This document shows, one piece after another, positions 45,129-56,756 of a stretch of 64,000 nt of DNA. Position numbers and translations under genes: made by a program. Source of the DNA: Hymenopus coronatus (lineage: Eukaryota; Arthropoda; Insecta; Mantodea; Hymenopodidae). Location of the stretch: NCBI GenBank assembly GCA_030762935.1, contig CM060899.1, forward strand, positions 17,467,001 through 17,531,000, given 5' to 3'. A model generated the notes under the pieces. It was given only the letters and a program-made list of their open reading frames with translations, made no database searches and had not been told where the DNA came from. The number at the start of each line of letters is the position of its first letter. Position 1 is the stretch's first letter.

Positions 45129-47418
45129 TTACGCTGTTGGCTGGTTTAAAGCCGTTGTTACCGAGGGTGCCCACAAGCCATGCGGGGAACCCGGAACCAC
45201 CGAAGCTTCATGTAGTAGCCTCAAAGGAAAACGTCGACATACAGAATATATGGACCGGAGTCCTCTATTCTGTACCCGCTGTAACCAGAGAAGCCAGGAG
45301 TCTGCTGCCATACCCCACACTTCGCAGGCATAGAGCAGCAGGGGGACTACAAGCGCCTTGAAGTGAACCGGCATCTGGGAGGCCAGCACAGGGTAAAGGG
45401 AGGCTACCGCCCCCTTCGCTCTGTCCGACGTTCCCCGCACATGTTCACGAAAAGTTAGGCCCTTATCAAGAATGACGCCCAAGTATTTGATGGAATTCCC
45501 CCACTCTATTCTTTGGCCCTGATAGGAAAAGTTGGGTATCTGGTTTATTGCGGGGCGTTTTCTGGAGAACAGAACAGCATGACTTTTGCCCGGATTAACG
45601 GACATACGCCACTGTCTGCACCAGTCCTGGACGAGACAGAGGTGTCTCTGTATGGGGTTGAAGGCTCTGCGTATGTTGCTGTCAGTGCGGTAGAGCAGGA
45701 CGTCATCAGCAAACTGGGCCATGTTGACGCCCTGCAACGTAGGGAAGTCTGCCATAAAAAGGCTAAACAAGGTGGGTCATAATACAGAGCCTTCGGGGAC
45801 TCCGCCTCGTAGGGGTTTTGGTGTAGATGTTTGCCCCGCAACTGGAACTGCGAAGGTGCGTTGGTGTAGGAAGCTGTGTATGATGTTGATTAACTGTGTA
45901 TGTAGGCCAATCTGGATGAGTTTAAACAGGAGACCCTCATGCCAGGTGGTTGAGAAGGCCTTCTCGACATCCAAAGACACCGCCGGCGTGAAGGCCCCGT
46001 CCTGGAACCCCAGGGCGGCAGCCTCCACCACCCGCAGCAGCTGTTGGGTTGTCGAATGCCCAGGACGGAATCCAAACTGATGGAGAGGGATGGCTTGAAT
46101 GTCGACTACCTGCGGCGACAAGCGGTGTAGTACTAACCTCTCGAAGAACTTCCCGCAAGTAGCGGTCAACTTGCTCATGAACGCGGGCAGTGAAGAGTAA
46201 GTCCTGGGGGTCCTCTCTCGGCCTGCAGGTATCCTCTATGTAGCTCGCAAGCACATTTGCTTTGGCTTGTGGTTCATAAACAAGGTCAATATTGCCTTGA
46301 AGCGGGGAGTGGTACTGATTATGTTGGCGTCGGAGGCTTTTTGCGATACGCCAGACTTCGTCACCCTCCAGGTCTTGCATGGCCATTGTGGCCTCCCACG
46401 CTTGCACACGGTGCTCGCGTAGTCGGAAACGAACCTCCCGACGGAGGCGCCGCAAAAGACCACGATTGTGTGGGTTCCGGTTCCGCTGGTATAGTCTGCG
46501 GGCTGCCCAGGAACGACGGATAAAGAGTTCCAGTTCTAGGGGAAGGACGTCTGGATGTGGTGTTGGTGGGGTGCGGATGGTGAGGTTGTGAACCGTTCTT
46601 ACTACTGTGGTAGTGAAGATTTGGACTGCTGTCTCTAGGCTGGGTATGTCAGTGATTTTTGGGTTGGGTGGAATAGATGCGCTGAGGCAATCCTTTACGC
46701 ATATCCAGTCGATTTCTCTGGTGTGTCCTGAGAAGTCGTGGCTGGCAACCCTGGTGTTGATTTCTGCCAACACAGGATTGTGATCGGAATGAAGCGCTGC
46801 GAGTGGAGTGAGCATGAGAATAAAGGAGTAATGTTTGATGATCGCAAAGTCGATGACTGATGTTTGTCCTCGACCTTGCGGATGGTGTGTGGGTTGCCAG
46901 GGGCCCAGAACTCTTAGCTGGGGATCCCTATCAATCATGCGAATCATTGCATTGCCTCTAGGATCCGCGCGGGGGCCCGAATGCCAACGCTGGTGTTTGG
47001 CATTAAAGTTCCCGGCGAGGATGACGCTAGGATGGAGGTTGAAGAGGTCAGCAGGTAAGAACGGCCTACCGAGAGGGTGGTAAACAGAGACTATTACTAC
47101 CTCCGTTCCTCCGAGCTCAACACACACTGCCGTCGCCTCAAGGGCTTGCAGGGGCGGAGTGGGGATGGGTTTGTGGACCACGTTTTGCCTCATAAGAACC
47201 GCGGTGCCGCCTCCTGGGCGGGGGACCCAGTCACTGCGATGGCAAACGTATCCAGGTAGACGGAAGGGGATGTCAGGACGCAAATGTGTTTCCGAAACTA
47301 GAATGAGGTCCAGGGCATAATGGGCAGCAAAGCGCTGAAGCTCATCCCTATGATCCCTCACTCCATTGGCATTCCAAAAGACGAATCGGAAGGAGGTACG
47401 AAGCCTAGTTCCGTCCGC
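45129..47418 (-). pseudogene. Jockey ORF2: endonuclease / reverse transcriptase
   Basis: The start ATG at 47418 gives MADGTRLRTSFRFVFWNANG. The AP-like endonuclease shows SETHL, GGTAVLM, VIVSVYHPLGRPF, then AGNFNAKH where the family has GDFNAKH (a catalytic Asp changed to Asn), SVIDFAI and LHSDHNP. After the linker the frame shifts near 46170, and the polymerase resumes only at LTATCGKFFERLVLHRLSP. About 100 residues of the fingers region appear deleted. Motif A reads AVSLDVEKAFSTTWH. Motif B is LRGGVPEGSVL, followed by another frameshift at about 45780. Motif C is QFADDVLLY. Thumb motifs are NPGKSHAVLF and IKYLGVILD, and the C-terminus has WLQRVQNRGLRSIYSV. It would nick target DNA and copy its RNA, but is inactive. 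Confidence 0.85.
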
Positions 47419-49089
47419 CATTTTGGGGTAATGGGGTGAGGCTGAGCATGAAGGTGAGGCCCTCAAAGAGGATCTTCGCCTTGCTGGTTGGATCGGTGGT
47501 CTGGAAGTACCTGGTGAGGAGGTCCCGGATTCTCTCGGCGTGGTTCAGCAGCAGCTGCTTAAACCACCCCAGGAGGTCCGCGACATCCACAGCAGGTATG
47601 GTGGTGGGTGTGGTTAACGTTGGTTGGTTTGTTGTGGAGGTGAAGCCACCACCGCTGGACAGTCCTCGGCCTCTTCAAACCGGGTTTGGGTGGTTTAGGT
47701 TGACCCTTGTGTTGTGTGGCAGGGGTGTTTGGTGTTTTTCCCTTTCCGGAGACCCTATTTGAGTATAAGGAGCCCCGTGGTGCTGGTGTAGGTGCCTGTG
47801 GGTGCCTCCTGGTGTTCTAGAGGCTCCTGCCTCGGCGATGGTCCGGCCTTGGTGCTCTGGTACGTCGATCTGGTAGTTGTCTTCTGGTGCTCCTCCCTGC
47901 TTGGAGGTGTAGCTGGTTTAGGCTCCAGGGGAGCGGGTTTCGACGACGCTATGACCTCAGCCTCACATAGCAGCCTCCATAGTAGGCGATGTGTTTCTTC
48001 CCGCAGTTGGCTCATTTCGGATCATCCGTCAAGGAGCGCGGGCAGACCTCTTTGGGATGCTTGTCACACACCTAAGGCAGCGCAGTATCCGGTGACAATA
48101 GTTGCTTGAGTGGTTGAAACCCAAGCAACGGTGGCACTGTGCTGGACCGCCGGGGCGTCGGGATGCTTCTATAGTGACCCGGAGATAACAGATCGAGGAA
48201 ACCCGATCTATCTTGATCTCTGGATCATTTACCCGCTCCATTATCACTAGGAAGAGGGGAAGGGGGATTTTTGTGGGCGTGCGCTCAGCTGGAGTGGGTT
48301 TGCTGAGCTGCTTCACCAATTTGGGGGTTATACCCTGGCGGATGAGGTCCTCCTCGATCTACTTGACGGACGTGTCCGCCGGTAGGCCCCTTATGACTCT
48401 CTTAAGGTCTCTGGTTTTGTCGAGACCAAAGGTAAAATGAGGGATTTTCTTCTTACTGAGCTCATTCAGGAGGCGTGCATAGTCCTCCGGCGTCCTTGCC
48501 TGGAAGACGTAGTGGCTTTTCCTCCTCGTCACCGTGCACTCCTGGCAGAGAGTTGGCATGACCATCCTAAGAAAGCCTACCACACCCTGGAAGGAGTCCA
48601 GGATGATAGGTGGAATATGGCGCTTTTCTGTCCGCCGGCGGCGGAGCTGCTGGGTTCTGCGCTGGTCTGGTGTGCAGGAGTTCGGGTTTCCCCTTTTTGC
48701 CCACAACAATGAAATCATCACTGACCTCGGGAGGTGCAGCGCGACTTTCTTCGTCCTGTCCCATTATGGAAGAGTGGAAGGAAAAGACCGAAGTCTTATC
48801 CGAGTAAGTCGAAATGTTTGTGACCACACTGTCACAATCTGAATAGTCCTGGTCGGACGATTTGCCTGAACGGATAGGAGATCGCTCTCGAGATCCGCCC
48901 TTGTCAGAGGAGTCGGTCGAAACCGAACGGAGTGGAGTCCCTTTTCCGTTTTTGCGTTGTCGGGACTTCCTTGGATTTCGGCTGCTGCCGGGCCCGGAGG
49001 CCGCTGGTGACACCAGTGCTGGTGCTTGGAGTTGGTTCCTGCTCCTGGGCAGGACCGCTGGGTATCTCGCTACTGGGAGCGGGCTTCAT
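47405..49089 (-). pseudogene. Jockey ORF1 (gag, three zinc knuckles)
   Basis: The probable start ATG at 49089 (MKPAPSSEIPSGPAQEQEPT) is followed by a Ser/Arg-rich N-terminal region across a frameshift (RSVSTDSSDKGGSRERSPIR). The conserved central region ARTPEDYARLLNELSKKKIP and LKRVIRGLPADTSVK ends at a TAG. It then resumes in frame as IEEDLIRQGITP. Knuckle 1 is CHRCLGFNHSSNYC. Knuckle 2 is CLRCVCDKHPKEVC, reached after a one-base shift. Knuckle 3 is ANCGKKHIAYYGGC, with its first Cys codon now TGA. The C-terminus is VADLLGWFKQLLLNHAERIR...NGGRN, overlapping ORF2. It is the RNA-binding nucleocapsid-like protein of the element. At least one stop and several frameshifts inactivate it. Confidence 0.8.
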
Positions 49090-49200
49090 GATGGGTAGTG
49101 GGTGTTGGAAAAGGTAGGTAATACGTACGCTGCACACGAGTGTGCAGCGCACACACAACTAGCCTAGTTCACCACTCACCTACAGGCAGCAGGTGCTGTT

Positions 49201-49980
49201 TAGCGTGCCGAAACAGGGGGCCAGACACCTAAGTGCACCGTACCTAACCTTTGGAAAGTTGGCTGTGGCCTTGTTCGGCTGCCCGCTGCCTGAACCTCCT
49301 CTGGCCTGGAAGTCCGCAGGTTTTTACTGATTGGCCGGTTACGCCTGAAGCTACCCAATATGGTCGCTTCCTGAAGTTGCGGCCGACCAATCAGAATTCA
49401 GATGCTCTTGTTGGACACTGCTGGTTGGAAGTGATGCTGGAGACCAAAGTCTTCGTATTGTTGTTGGTTTGTGGACTGCTTCCGTCTTCTTGGTGCTAAT
49501 AAGCACCGAGGTTTGCCGCAACACTGGAGACACGTCCTCTCTCGATCGCTCCTAGCCGCAGAATGAGAGCTCTGAGACCCAAGCAAGAGCGCGGTGGTTG
49601 CTTAAATGCTCTCGCTTATATATTGGCAGTGCGGTGGAGGTTGCCCCGCCCTCTCGCTTCTGGGTGGCTAGTTGCCTGCTAATTACCGTGGGTGCTGGCG
49701 CCGCTCTTTCCTGGTGATGTTGGAGTTTCTTTATGCTTTCTTTTTCCAGGTTTTTGTTTCCTTTTTGTCTTATTTCTTGTTCTAGATTGTGGTTTGGATC
49801 TTCTTTTAGTAAATACTGCCGTAGTTTGCCGTCAGTTTCTAGAGTGCCGCATGTCTCCGTCCGTTGCCTCTCTTTGACTGGAGGCCAGCCTATGACTCTC
49901 CTTGTGAGCAGAGTTTTCCAGATTTTTCCGTCCTTTGTTATATTCTGCCTAATCAAGCATTTAAATTTCAATAACTTACT
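49201..49980. other. GC-rich segment upstream of the LINE, promoter-like words
   Basis: The same high-GC composition as the LINE. On the minus strand TATATAAGCGAGAGC lies at about 49607-49621, some 530 bases upstream of the gag ATG. A 139-codon minus frame (49552-49971) is Lys/Arg/Gln-rich with no recognised domain. It may be the element's 5' untranslated region or a separate insertion. Confidence 0.35.
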
Positions 49981-50591
49981 GTTGAGGTCTCTGTATATAA
50001 CTTCCCTTTTGATTACCTCACGTCTGCATATTATTATACATTATGCATCTATTACAAATAAATGCTTATTTTCGGCATGAAACTAAATCTAAATACTTCC
50101 AAAACGATAAAGTTGTTTAGAGAAAAAGACTGGATCTGTTTTCTTAAGGATTTGCATGCTTCCAGCAGGAATTTTTTTAATTGTACCAGCTGACTGTTCG
50201 AAGTTTTAAGGGTAACTTTACTAAACTTCAATGACGATTTACTTAGTGTCACTTAATCTCCACCGTCTTTAATAAATGAATGCACAATATCCATATTAGG
50301 CTGATCCTACTGTACTCGGCTGGGAGTACTCGCGCGTATGCAGCAACAAACCTTGAAGCGGGGCTATAGCACAAATGCTTGCACTTCTTCCTTCCCTATC
50401 GATACAATAATGCATGCTGTAGGTATATTTTTACGACTATCGTGTACTTTGCTCTCTGGCGCATATGCAAGCTGGAGCCGGATTGTTATGCCGAATCCTC
50501 TCCTTAGTATTTCAAGGACTTAAAATGCTGCTTAGCTTATAGTAAGTGCTTGATGTTCAGACGCAGTACCTTGCTGGTCTGGCTGCAAAAT
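49981..50591. other. unassigned spacer
   Basis: AT-rich to mixed sequence with no recognised gene or family repeat. Confidence 0.35.
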
Positions 50592-51403
50592 AATCTGTTG
50601 TTAAACTCATATGACTTTCTCTAGCTGCTCTACAAGCTTCTTACAAAAGAGTATTCCTCTTTCTACACCATGCTAATAGAGATGTTCTTATTACTTAGTT
50701 TCTTATAAGCAGAAGGTAACTAAGAGAATGAACTATGCTAAAGTGATAGTGAAATGTTTTAAAAGCTGTCGTTATGCGATTTCATAGCAAATCACTTCTT
50801 TGCTTGACCAGAAGTAGGGAAAAGGAAAAAGGACACTTCCTGTCTGAGAAAAGTAGAAGTACTTCACAACTGAAGCCAATAGAAAGCTGTATCTCGGGAC
50901 ATAAAGTGTGTGCTTTGACGAGATCTACATTTTTTGTCTCTTACGATTTACCAATTATGCAAAATTTATTAAAATTCATACAGAATGAACAGGTCTTCAG
51001 AAGCTATTTCCATAAAATTCAACATATACATTTTATTTGTAATATAAATAGCTTTAATATACGGTATTTTAATCAAAATCGTTGCAGCCATTTTTGAGAA
51101 AAGCAAAATTTTCAAAAAAAAAAAATGCCATGTACACGGTAATCTTCGCGTCACATAATTGAAAGATATTAAAGTTAAATACTACATAATTTTGGTATTT
51201 ATCGGTACTTTTAGTTTTTGGGCTTTCCTGTCCAGTGACACACAAACGCAGACCTTTTTCTAAAAAAAATTTTTTTTTTACTCGGAGGACCTTAAAGCAT
51301 ATTTTTCCGGTGAAATCTCGGTATCGACTTTTTTGGTGGAATATCAGAATATAATACCTTGTTTATCCACTATGTACATTTAAACATGGGCTACAGAAAG
51401 TAA
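50592..51403 (+). mobile_element. hairpin repeat (+), type B
   Basis: AATCTGTTGTTAAACTCATA, GACTTTCTCTAGCTGCTCTA, the type-B block TTTGCTTGACCAGAAGTAGG, core, TTTTTTACTCGGAGGACC, and a decayed stem around CACTATGTACATTTAAACAT. The microsatellite is reduced to GACACACAAACGCAG. Confidence 0.75.
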
Positions 51404-51404
51404 A

Positions 51405-51520
51405 AAGTAGATTAAACGCCAAATTTATACCAAAGTGAACATTTTTCAAGGATGCAACATGACTTTTTGTTTTTAAGAAAATCATCCCACCCCAAACTAC
51501 CTTTTACATGAAGTATTTTT
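51405..51520 (-). mobile_element. hairpin repeat fragment
   Basis: AAACGCCAAATTTATACC, CAAGGATGCAACATGA, AAAATCATCCCACCCCAAAC and TACCTTTTACATG are core blocks in minus orientation, cut at both ends. The following copy starts in its ATTTTT. Confidence 0.6.
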
Positions 51521-52320
51521 ACTTTCTTTACAAGTGCAATGTACACAGTGTGTAGAGAAGGTATTGTATGGCACCTAAAATTCTATACCAAGATTTCACC
51601 ATTATTGCACCAAATATATGTTGTGAGATCCCCTGAATCCAAGAAAAGCATTTTTAGAAAAATGCGTCTCTGTCTGTGGGCAGCATAGCTTAAAAACGAA
51701 ATGTTATATACCAAACTTGGTATTTAGCATCTTCCAAGGATGCGACACAAAGATTTTCACGAAAATCCTTCTACCCCCAACTACCCTTTACATGCAAAAA
51801 TGTTGATATTGATTGTCATGACTAAAGATTTTGATTAAAATATCGTATATTAAAAATAATTACGTGGCAAATAAAATATAAATATTGCATTTTCTGGGAA
51901 TAGGCTCTGAAGATCCTTTATGGGTGAATTTTGCATAACTGGTAAACCGTAAGAAATAGACACAGGTTTACTTAAGACAAGTAGAGCTTATTAAAACACA
52001 CAATTTATTTATATACATTTTTTTTCGTGGAGTTGACCGTCTTTGAGATATCCTTTGTTAGTGATTTTAGTTTTAAAATGTACTTTTCTCATACAGGAAT
52101 TTGTCAGCTCCTGTCCATATAAACAAAGGAACATCAGTCACATAGCAACCAGCTTTTGTCTATCTCTTTAACCTATGGTACTCCCTTATTTCGCTTCTAT
52201 TTTCGCAAGTAATAAGACTATTTCTGGTAATGCTTATCTTGATTATTCTTTTATTCACATTTTGCTAATAATTTGTTTGTAGCACAGACAGTGAAAATCA
52301 AGTGAGTGAAACATATTCGA
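51521..52320 (-). mobile_element. hairpin repeat (-), near-complete
   Basis: ACTTTCTTTACAAGTGCAAT, TACACAGTGTGTAGAGAAGG, no GT tract (GCGTCTCTGTCTGTGG), core, 5' end CAAGTGAGTGAAACATATTC. It is type A internally with a type-B-like 5' end. Confidence 0.75.
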
Positions 52321-52349
52321 TTTTAGACACTTTTGTAGTTTTATTTTCA

Positions 52350-53130
52350 CTACCATGTACATAATAGCTAGAGAAGGTAATGTATACCACTAAAAATTAG
52401 CTGCCCAGTAATTCAGAGACCCCCGAAAAAAAACACTTTTAGAAAAAGAAGCACGCGCATATGTCTGTGAATAACACTAAAAAACAAAACTCCGCTAAAT
52501 TCCAAGTTTGGTATTTCTTTCAGCATCTTCCAAGGATGTTGAAGAATTAAAGTAAATCTTCTCATTCCCAAAACTGCCCTTAATAGGATCATTTTTGGAA
52601 TAATTTATTTTCTCAGGAGTGGCTCTAGCGATTTTTATTAAAACGCCGTGTGTTGTTAATATTTTCATGTCAAATGTAATTTATATCCTGAATTTTCAAG
52701 ATGTAATAGCCTTTGAAGACTCTTCATTTCGGATGACTGTTGCATGACTGGTAAACCGTAGGACAGACAAAAACTTAGTACCCACACAAAGTATGTAGGC
52801 CTCGTTAAAACATAGTTTATCACATACATTTTCAGTGGGGTTAACCATTTCTGAGATATTTCTTAAATGTTCCAATATGTTATTGCCCTCAACTGGGAAG
52901 TCGACATTGGTTTTTTTTATGATCACACAGCCATCTCATTTTAAAAGATTTGACCATCGCTTTAGCCTAATCTATTTCATTATTCCCTTGTACCTACAAG
53001 GAACTATATTGTAATAAACCTTCTGCCAAAGTTTATCTCGATTTTTATAAAATATATGCAAGTCAAAGCTTTCATAAGAATACTTCGTTGTATAATAGGT
53101 ATAAAAAGTCATATGTGTGCAGCACATGAT
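52350..53130 (-). mobile_element. hairpin repeat (-), strongly diverged
   Basis: TTCACTACCATGTACATAAT, AGCTAGAGAAGGTAATGTAT, AAGCACGCGCATATGTCTGT in place of the GT tract, TTGGTATTT, core, TGGTAAACCGTAGG, AAAGTCATATGTGTGCAGCA. It is probably one of the oldest copies. Confidence 0.65.
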
Positions 53131-53329
53131 ATATTTGGCAGCAGTAAAATATTTTAATAGGAGTCACCCCTGCACTGCACATCCTAGGGAGAAGTAGTTC
53201 AGAGGTAAACGATTGTCGCGCCTGCAAGAGGGAAGCAGGTGGCCTAAGGGTTGAAGTTGCAAGCGGGTGTTCATTTGGGGAGAAAGATCAGCTATAAATA
53301 AATAAACCAGTCCGATGAGACACAGGACT
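53131..53329. other. short spacer
   Basis: About 200 bp between a repeat copy and the mariner. Nothing recognisable was seen. Confidence 0.3.
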
Positions 53330-53331
53330 TA

Positions 53332-54593
53332 TAAGGGTGGTCTGGTAAGTTCCTGGCCTTACCCAGAGATCGCGGCACTACTTGCATGTTTCTTTCCTTA
53401 CGTTGGTACACATGTTAATAGATCTTATATAAAATTACAAGTCATTCTAGGCAATATTTGACTGTAGGCATTTGTTTTAAGCAGTGGAAGTGCATATTAC
53501 TTTGAAAACGGAGAAATTGGAGTATCGTAATGTAATAAAATTCTTCATAAAATGTGGTTTAACACCGACAGAAATTCATTTGCGGATTTTAAATGTGTAT
53601 GGTGACTCTTCACCTTCAGTTTCCACTGTGAAGAAATGGGCGGCCGACTTCAAACGTTGCCGTGAAAGCGTCCAAGACGATCCAGGCGAAGGACGTTCAA
53701 ACACTGTAGTCACACCGGAAATCATTGAAAAGGTGCACCCTGTGATTTCGGAAGATCGGCGTAAAAAGGTGCGTGAAATTGCTAATGCTCTTGGAATTTC
53801 AAAGTAACGTATTGGTCACATCTTGTACCAGGAATTAAACATGAAAAAGCTTTGCGCAAGATGGTGCCGCGTATCCTCATTGTGGATAACAAACGCATTC
53901 GCACGAGACTTTCTGAAAAGTGTTTGGGGCATTTTCAGAAGAACAGAAGTGACTTTTTGCGCCGATACATCACAATGGATGAAGCATAGATTCACCACTA
54001 TACACCCGGAACCAAGCAGCAATCGAGGCAGTGGATAGAAGATGGTTCTTCAGCTCCAAAGAAGGCGAGGATGGTGCCATCGGCGGGAAAGATCATGACG
54101 TCAGTGTTTTAGGATGCTAAAGGAATTTTGTTGATCGACTATCTCGATAAAGGTAAAGCCATTACTGGAGAATACTACTCTCAACTTCTAACCAACCTGA
54201 ATGCAAGCATTGGTGAAAACAGACCCGGGTTAGAAAAGAAAAAAGTGTCTTTCATCAGGACAATGCACCTGCTCATAAGAGTTTTGGCAATGGGGAAATT
54301 TAGAGATCTGCACTATGAAGTGCTGAAATATCCACCCTATTCCCCAGATTTGGCTCCCTGTTTCCAAAACTGAAGAAATTCCTCTCCGGTAGTAGGCGCT
54401 TTACATCCAATGAAGAAGCAACTGCGGCTGTAAACGGGTACTTTGCAGCGCTTCCAGAGGGACATTACAGAGAGGGGATAATTGGAACACCGCTGGTCAA
54501 ATTATATTGATATTAGAGTAGATTATGTTGAAAAGTAAAATTACTTTGAAAGCATGGATTGTCGTTTTTCACTATCAGCCGATAACACCCTCG
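53332..54593 (+). mobile_element. full-length mariner element, inactive
   Basis: About 1.26 kb from TAAGGGTGGTCTGGTAAGTT to CGATAACACCCTCG, with TA at 53330-53331 and 54594-54595. The termini match only imperfectly (AAGGGTGGTCTGG versus, in reverse, CGAGGGTGTTATCGG). Size and coding content are mariner. It is distinct in sequence from the copy at 40366-41593. Confidence 0.8.
53484..54500 (+). pseudogene. mariner transposase (irritans-type), degenerate
   Basis: The likely start is ATG at 53484 (MEVHITLKTEKLEYRNVIKF). The N-terminal DNA-binding half shows FFIKCGLTPTEIHLRILNVY, STVKKWAADFKRC, VVTPEIIEKVHPVISEDRRK and REIANALGISK, then a TAA where relatives have Glu. After this come RIGHILYQELNMKKLCARW and, one frame over, DFLRRYITMDEA with TAG for the Trp of MDETW, then IHHYTPE. 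VDYLDKGKAITGEYYS region, VSFHQDNAPAHKS (second Asp intact) and YPPYSPDLAP (third Asp intact) follow. The C-terminus is FTSNEEATAAVNGYFAALPE. At least two stops and three frameshifts prevent activity. Confidence 0.85.
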
Positions 54594-54595
54594 TA

Positions 54596-55455
54596 ACTGC
54601 CTGGTTAGGGATACAAACAAAAGAAAATCCTGGGGTTACCCAAACTCTATTTAGCACATTGTGATTCTTATATTTAACACATTTTAAACGAATGCTAGGC
54701 GCGTTCGGTGGAGATCAGTAACTTATATAAAAAAATGCCTTGTTATCCGGTTATGGAGCTTTTATAAATCAAACTGTGCTTATGCCAGCATTGCTTTAAG
54801 AGAACACAGCTTTGTCAGCATTTCGACATCTTGCCATCAATGAAATACAATTTATTAAAAATGACCATATCAGGTACCCTACAATATCATTGAGCATTTC
54901 TTGCATAAGAAGATTTGCAAGCCTTATTTTCAGTTATAGAAATGACGGAATATTGGGGCTCAAATAAACTAAACACGAATTTGTGTGGAGTTATATTTCC
55001 TTTTAAACGTCTAATACATATCTGATATTAATGCACTTCTCTGTTTCCAGGAATTTGTAATAGAGTTAATTTAATGGAGTGGATTTAAATTAGGGTTCTC
55101 ATGAAGGCAGACATATTCTTGGAATTGTTAATTATCTCAACTGGCACATCAAACGTTTTATGCTTCTATAATGATTACTCGTTAATCGCGAACTGGCCTG
55201 CGATTCTGTGTGGTACAAATTTAGGAACAAAAACTAGATTCTCAATTAGCAGAGAGCATGATATCATGCCCTTATGCACATGCGAGGGGGGGGATGTGGT
55301 CAGATAGAGACTGGCCAACCGCACCAGGCTTCCCAGAATGCTATAGAGCTTCATTAATCAACTGACATCAATGTGCTGTGTCTATTCACGCAGTAAAATT
55401 GTATTGGAGAAAAAAAGCATAGTACTTTTCTAGCAGGATAATAAAACACTACAGT
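54596..55455. other. unassigned island
   Basis: About 860 bp without recognised repeats or genes. A 68-codon frame (55101-55307) has no motif. It may be host DNA. Confidence 0.35.
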
Positions 55456-55511
55456 GAGAGAGAGACAGAGAGAGAGAGAGGGAGAGAGAGACAGACAGAG
55501 AGAGAGAGAGG
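55456..55511. repeat. (GA)n microsatellite, interrupted
   Basis: 56 bp of GA with CAGA and GG interruptions. Confidence 0.9.
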
Positions 55512-55597
55512 AACGTGATTTTAAAACTACAATTTGCTCAATTTTGGGTATTTCTCAACGCCCTTTAGAGATAATAAAAATACTTCGGCAGCTTTTT

Positions 55598-56479
55598 ACT
55601 TTCTCTATACGTACAATGTACATACTGTATAGAGAAGATATTGTAATGCACCCAAAATTTTGATACCGAGATTTCACCGGAAATATATGTTTTGAGACCC
55701 CCTGAATCCGAAAAAAACACTTTTAGAAAAATGTCCGAGTGTGTGTGTCTGTCTGCCTGCCAGTCTGTCTCTCTGTGCGTGTGGGCAGCATAGCTCAAAA
55801 ATGAAAAGACCGTTAAAAACCGAACTTGACATATAAATTTGGTATCTTCCAAAGATGCGACATGATGATTTTCAAGAAAATCCCCTCACCCCAAACTACC
55901 CTTTACATGCAAAAAAATTTGAAAATTTTGATTTTCTTACAAATGGCTGTAACGATTTTGATAAAACTCTCGTATATTTCAGATATTTACTTAACAAATA
56001 AAACGTATATCTTGAATTTTTTGGGAATAGCTTCTGAACAGTACTTTATTCTGAATGAATTTTACGGATTTTTGCATAACTGCTAAAACATAAGAGATGG
56101 GCAAAACCTTACCACACAAAAAATGTAGAGCACATTAAAGTACACAATTTATGTTCTATACATTTTTTTCGTGATGTTGGTCTTTTTAAGACATTCCTTG
56201 TTTTTAGTTTCAGCTTTGAAAAACATACTTTTCTCATACAGGAGTTCGTCAACTCGTGTCCATACAAACAAAGGAACTTCAGTCTCATAGCAACCAGCTT
56301 TTGACTAACTTTTTAACCTAGGGTACTCTCCTATTTCGCTTCTACTTACAAGGAAGAGAGTAATAAGACTATCTCTGCTATGCTTTTTCTTGATTAGAGT
56401 GAATTAAATAGAAGCATAAGCTTTTTAACAATAATTGGTTGCGGAGATAGAGAAAGCCATGTGACTGGAACACATCAGA
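55598..56479 (-). mobile_element. hairpin repeat (-), complete
   Basis: ACTTTCTCTATACGTACAAT, TACATACTGTATAGAGAAG, microsatellite GTGTGTGTGTCTGTCTGCCT, core, 5' end GTGACTGGAACACATCAGA. It is type A and carries the recurring frame at 55826-56086. Confidence 0.85.
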
Positions 56480-56486
56480 TTTTTTT

Positions 56487-56598
56487 GGTAAAAATCTGAT
56501 GTCTTCTATTGACATGAGTTTCTCTAAAAATATTGCCACAGAAGATTATTCCTTTGCCTTCGTCGTAGAAACCAAAATACACATTAGCAGAGATTCTT
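56487..56598 (+). mobile_element. hairpin repeat, 5' end fragment
   Basis: AAAATCTGATGTCTTCTATT, GACATGAGTTTCTCTAAAAA, GAAGATTATTCCTTTGCCTT. It ends at ACATTAGCAGAGATTCTTTT, where a SINE takes over. Confidence 0.55.
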
Positions 56599-56599
56599 T

Positions 56600-56756
56600 T
56601 GGTAGAGCCAGACTGAAAAATGCAATGCCATAGCTGGGATTTGAACCATGGATCTCCCAGTCTCTAGCAAGTTGATCTACCACTGAGCGATCATGGCAAG
56701 ATGCCGGCACAGCATTAAATTTCTCAACTGACTCGCGTGTTTCCCGGTAAACCATC
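56600..56756 (-). mobile_element. tRNA-derived SINE (family B), minus strand
   Basis: On the minus strand: GGTTTACCGGGAAACACGCG, AGTCAGTTGAGAAATTTAAT, box A TCGCTCAGTGG (56680-56690), box B GGTTCAAATCC (56637-56647), then GCTATGGCATTGCATTTTTC. It matches 39470-39600 over its whole length. Confidence 0.7.

Larger units (their letters stand above)
44715..49200 (-). mobile_element. Jockey-clade non-LTR retrotransposon, nearly full length, dead
   Basis: A GC-rich block standing out from the AT-rich flanks. On the minus strand it has ORF1 (gag) and ORF2 (endonuclease plus reverse transcriptase) overlapping by about 14 bases, followed by a probable 3' untranslated region to about 44715, where composition returns to AT-rich. 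This organisation and the motifs are those of the Jockey clade. The 5' boundary is unclear and could reach further into 49200-49980. No flanking duplication or long poly(A) was identified. Confidence 0.8.

Noticed and set aside
49552..49971. 139-codon minus-strand frame as a separate gene
   Set aside because: Low-complexity Lys/Gln/Arg composition, overlaps the TATA-like word, and is more likely untranslated LINE-associated sequence.
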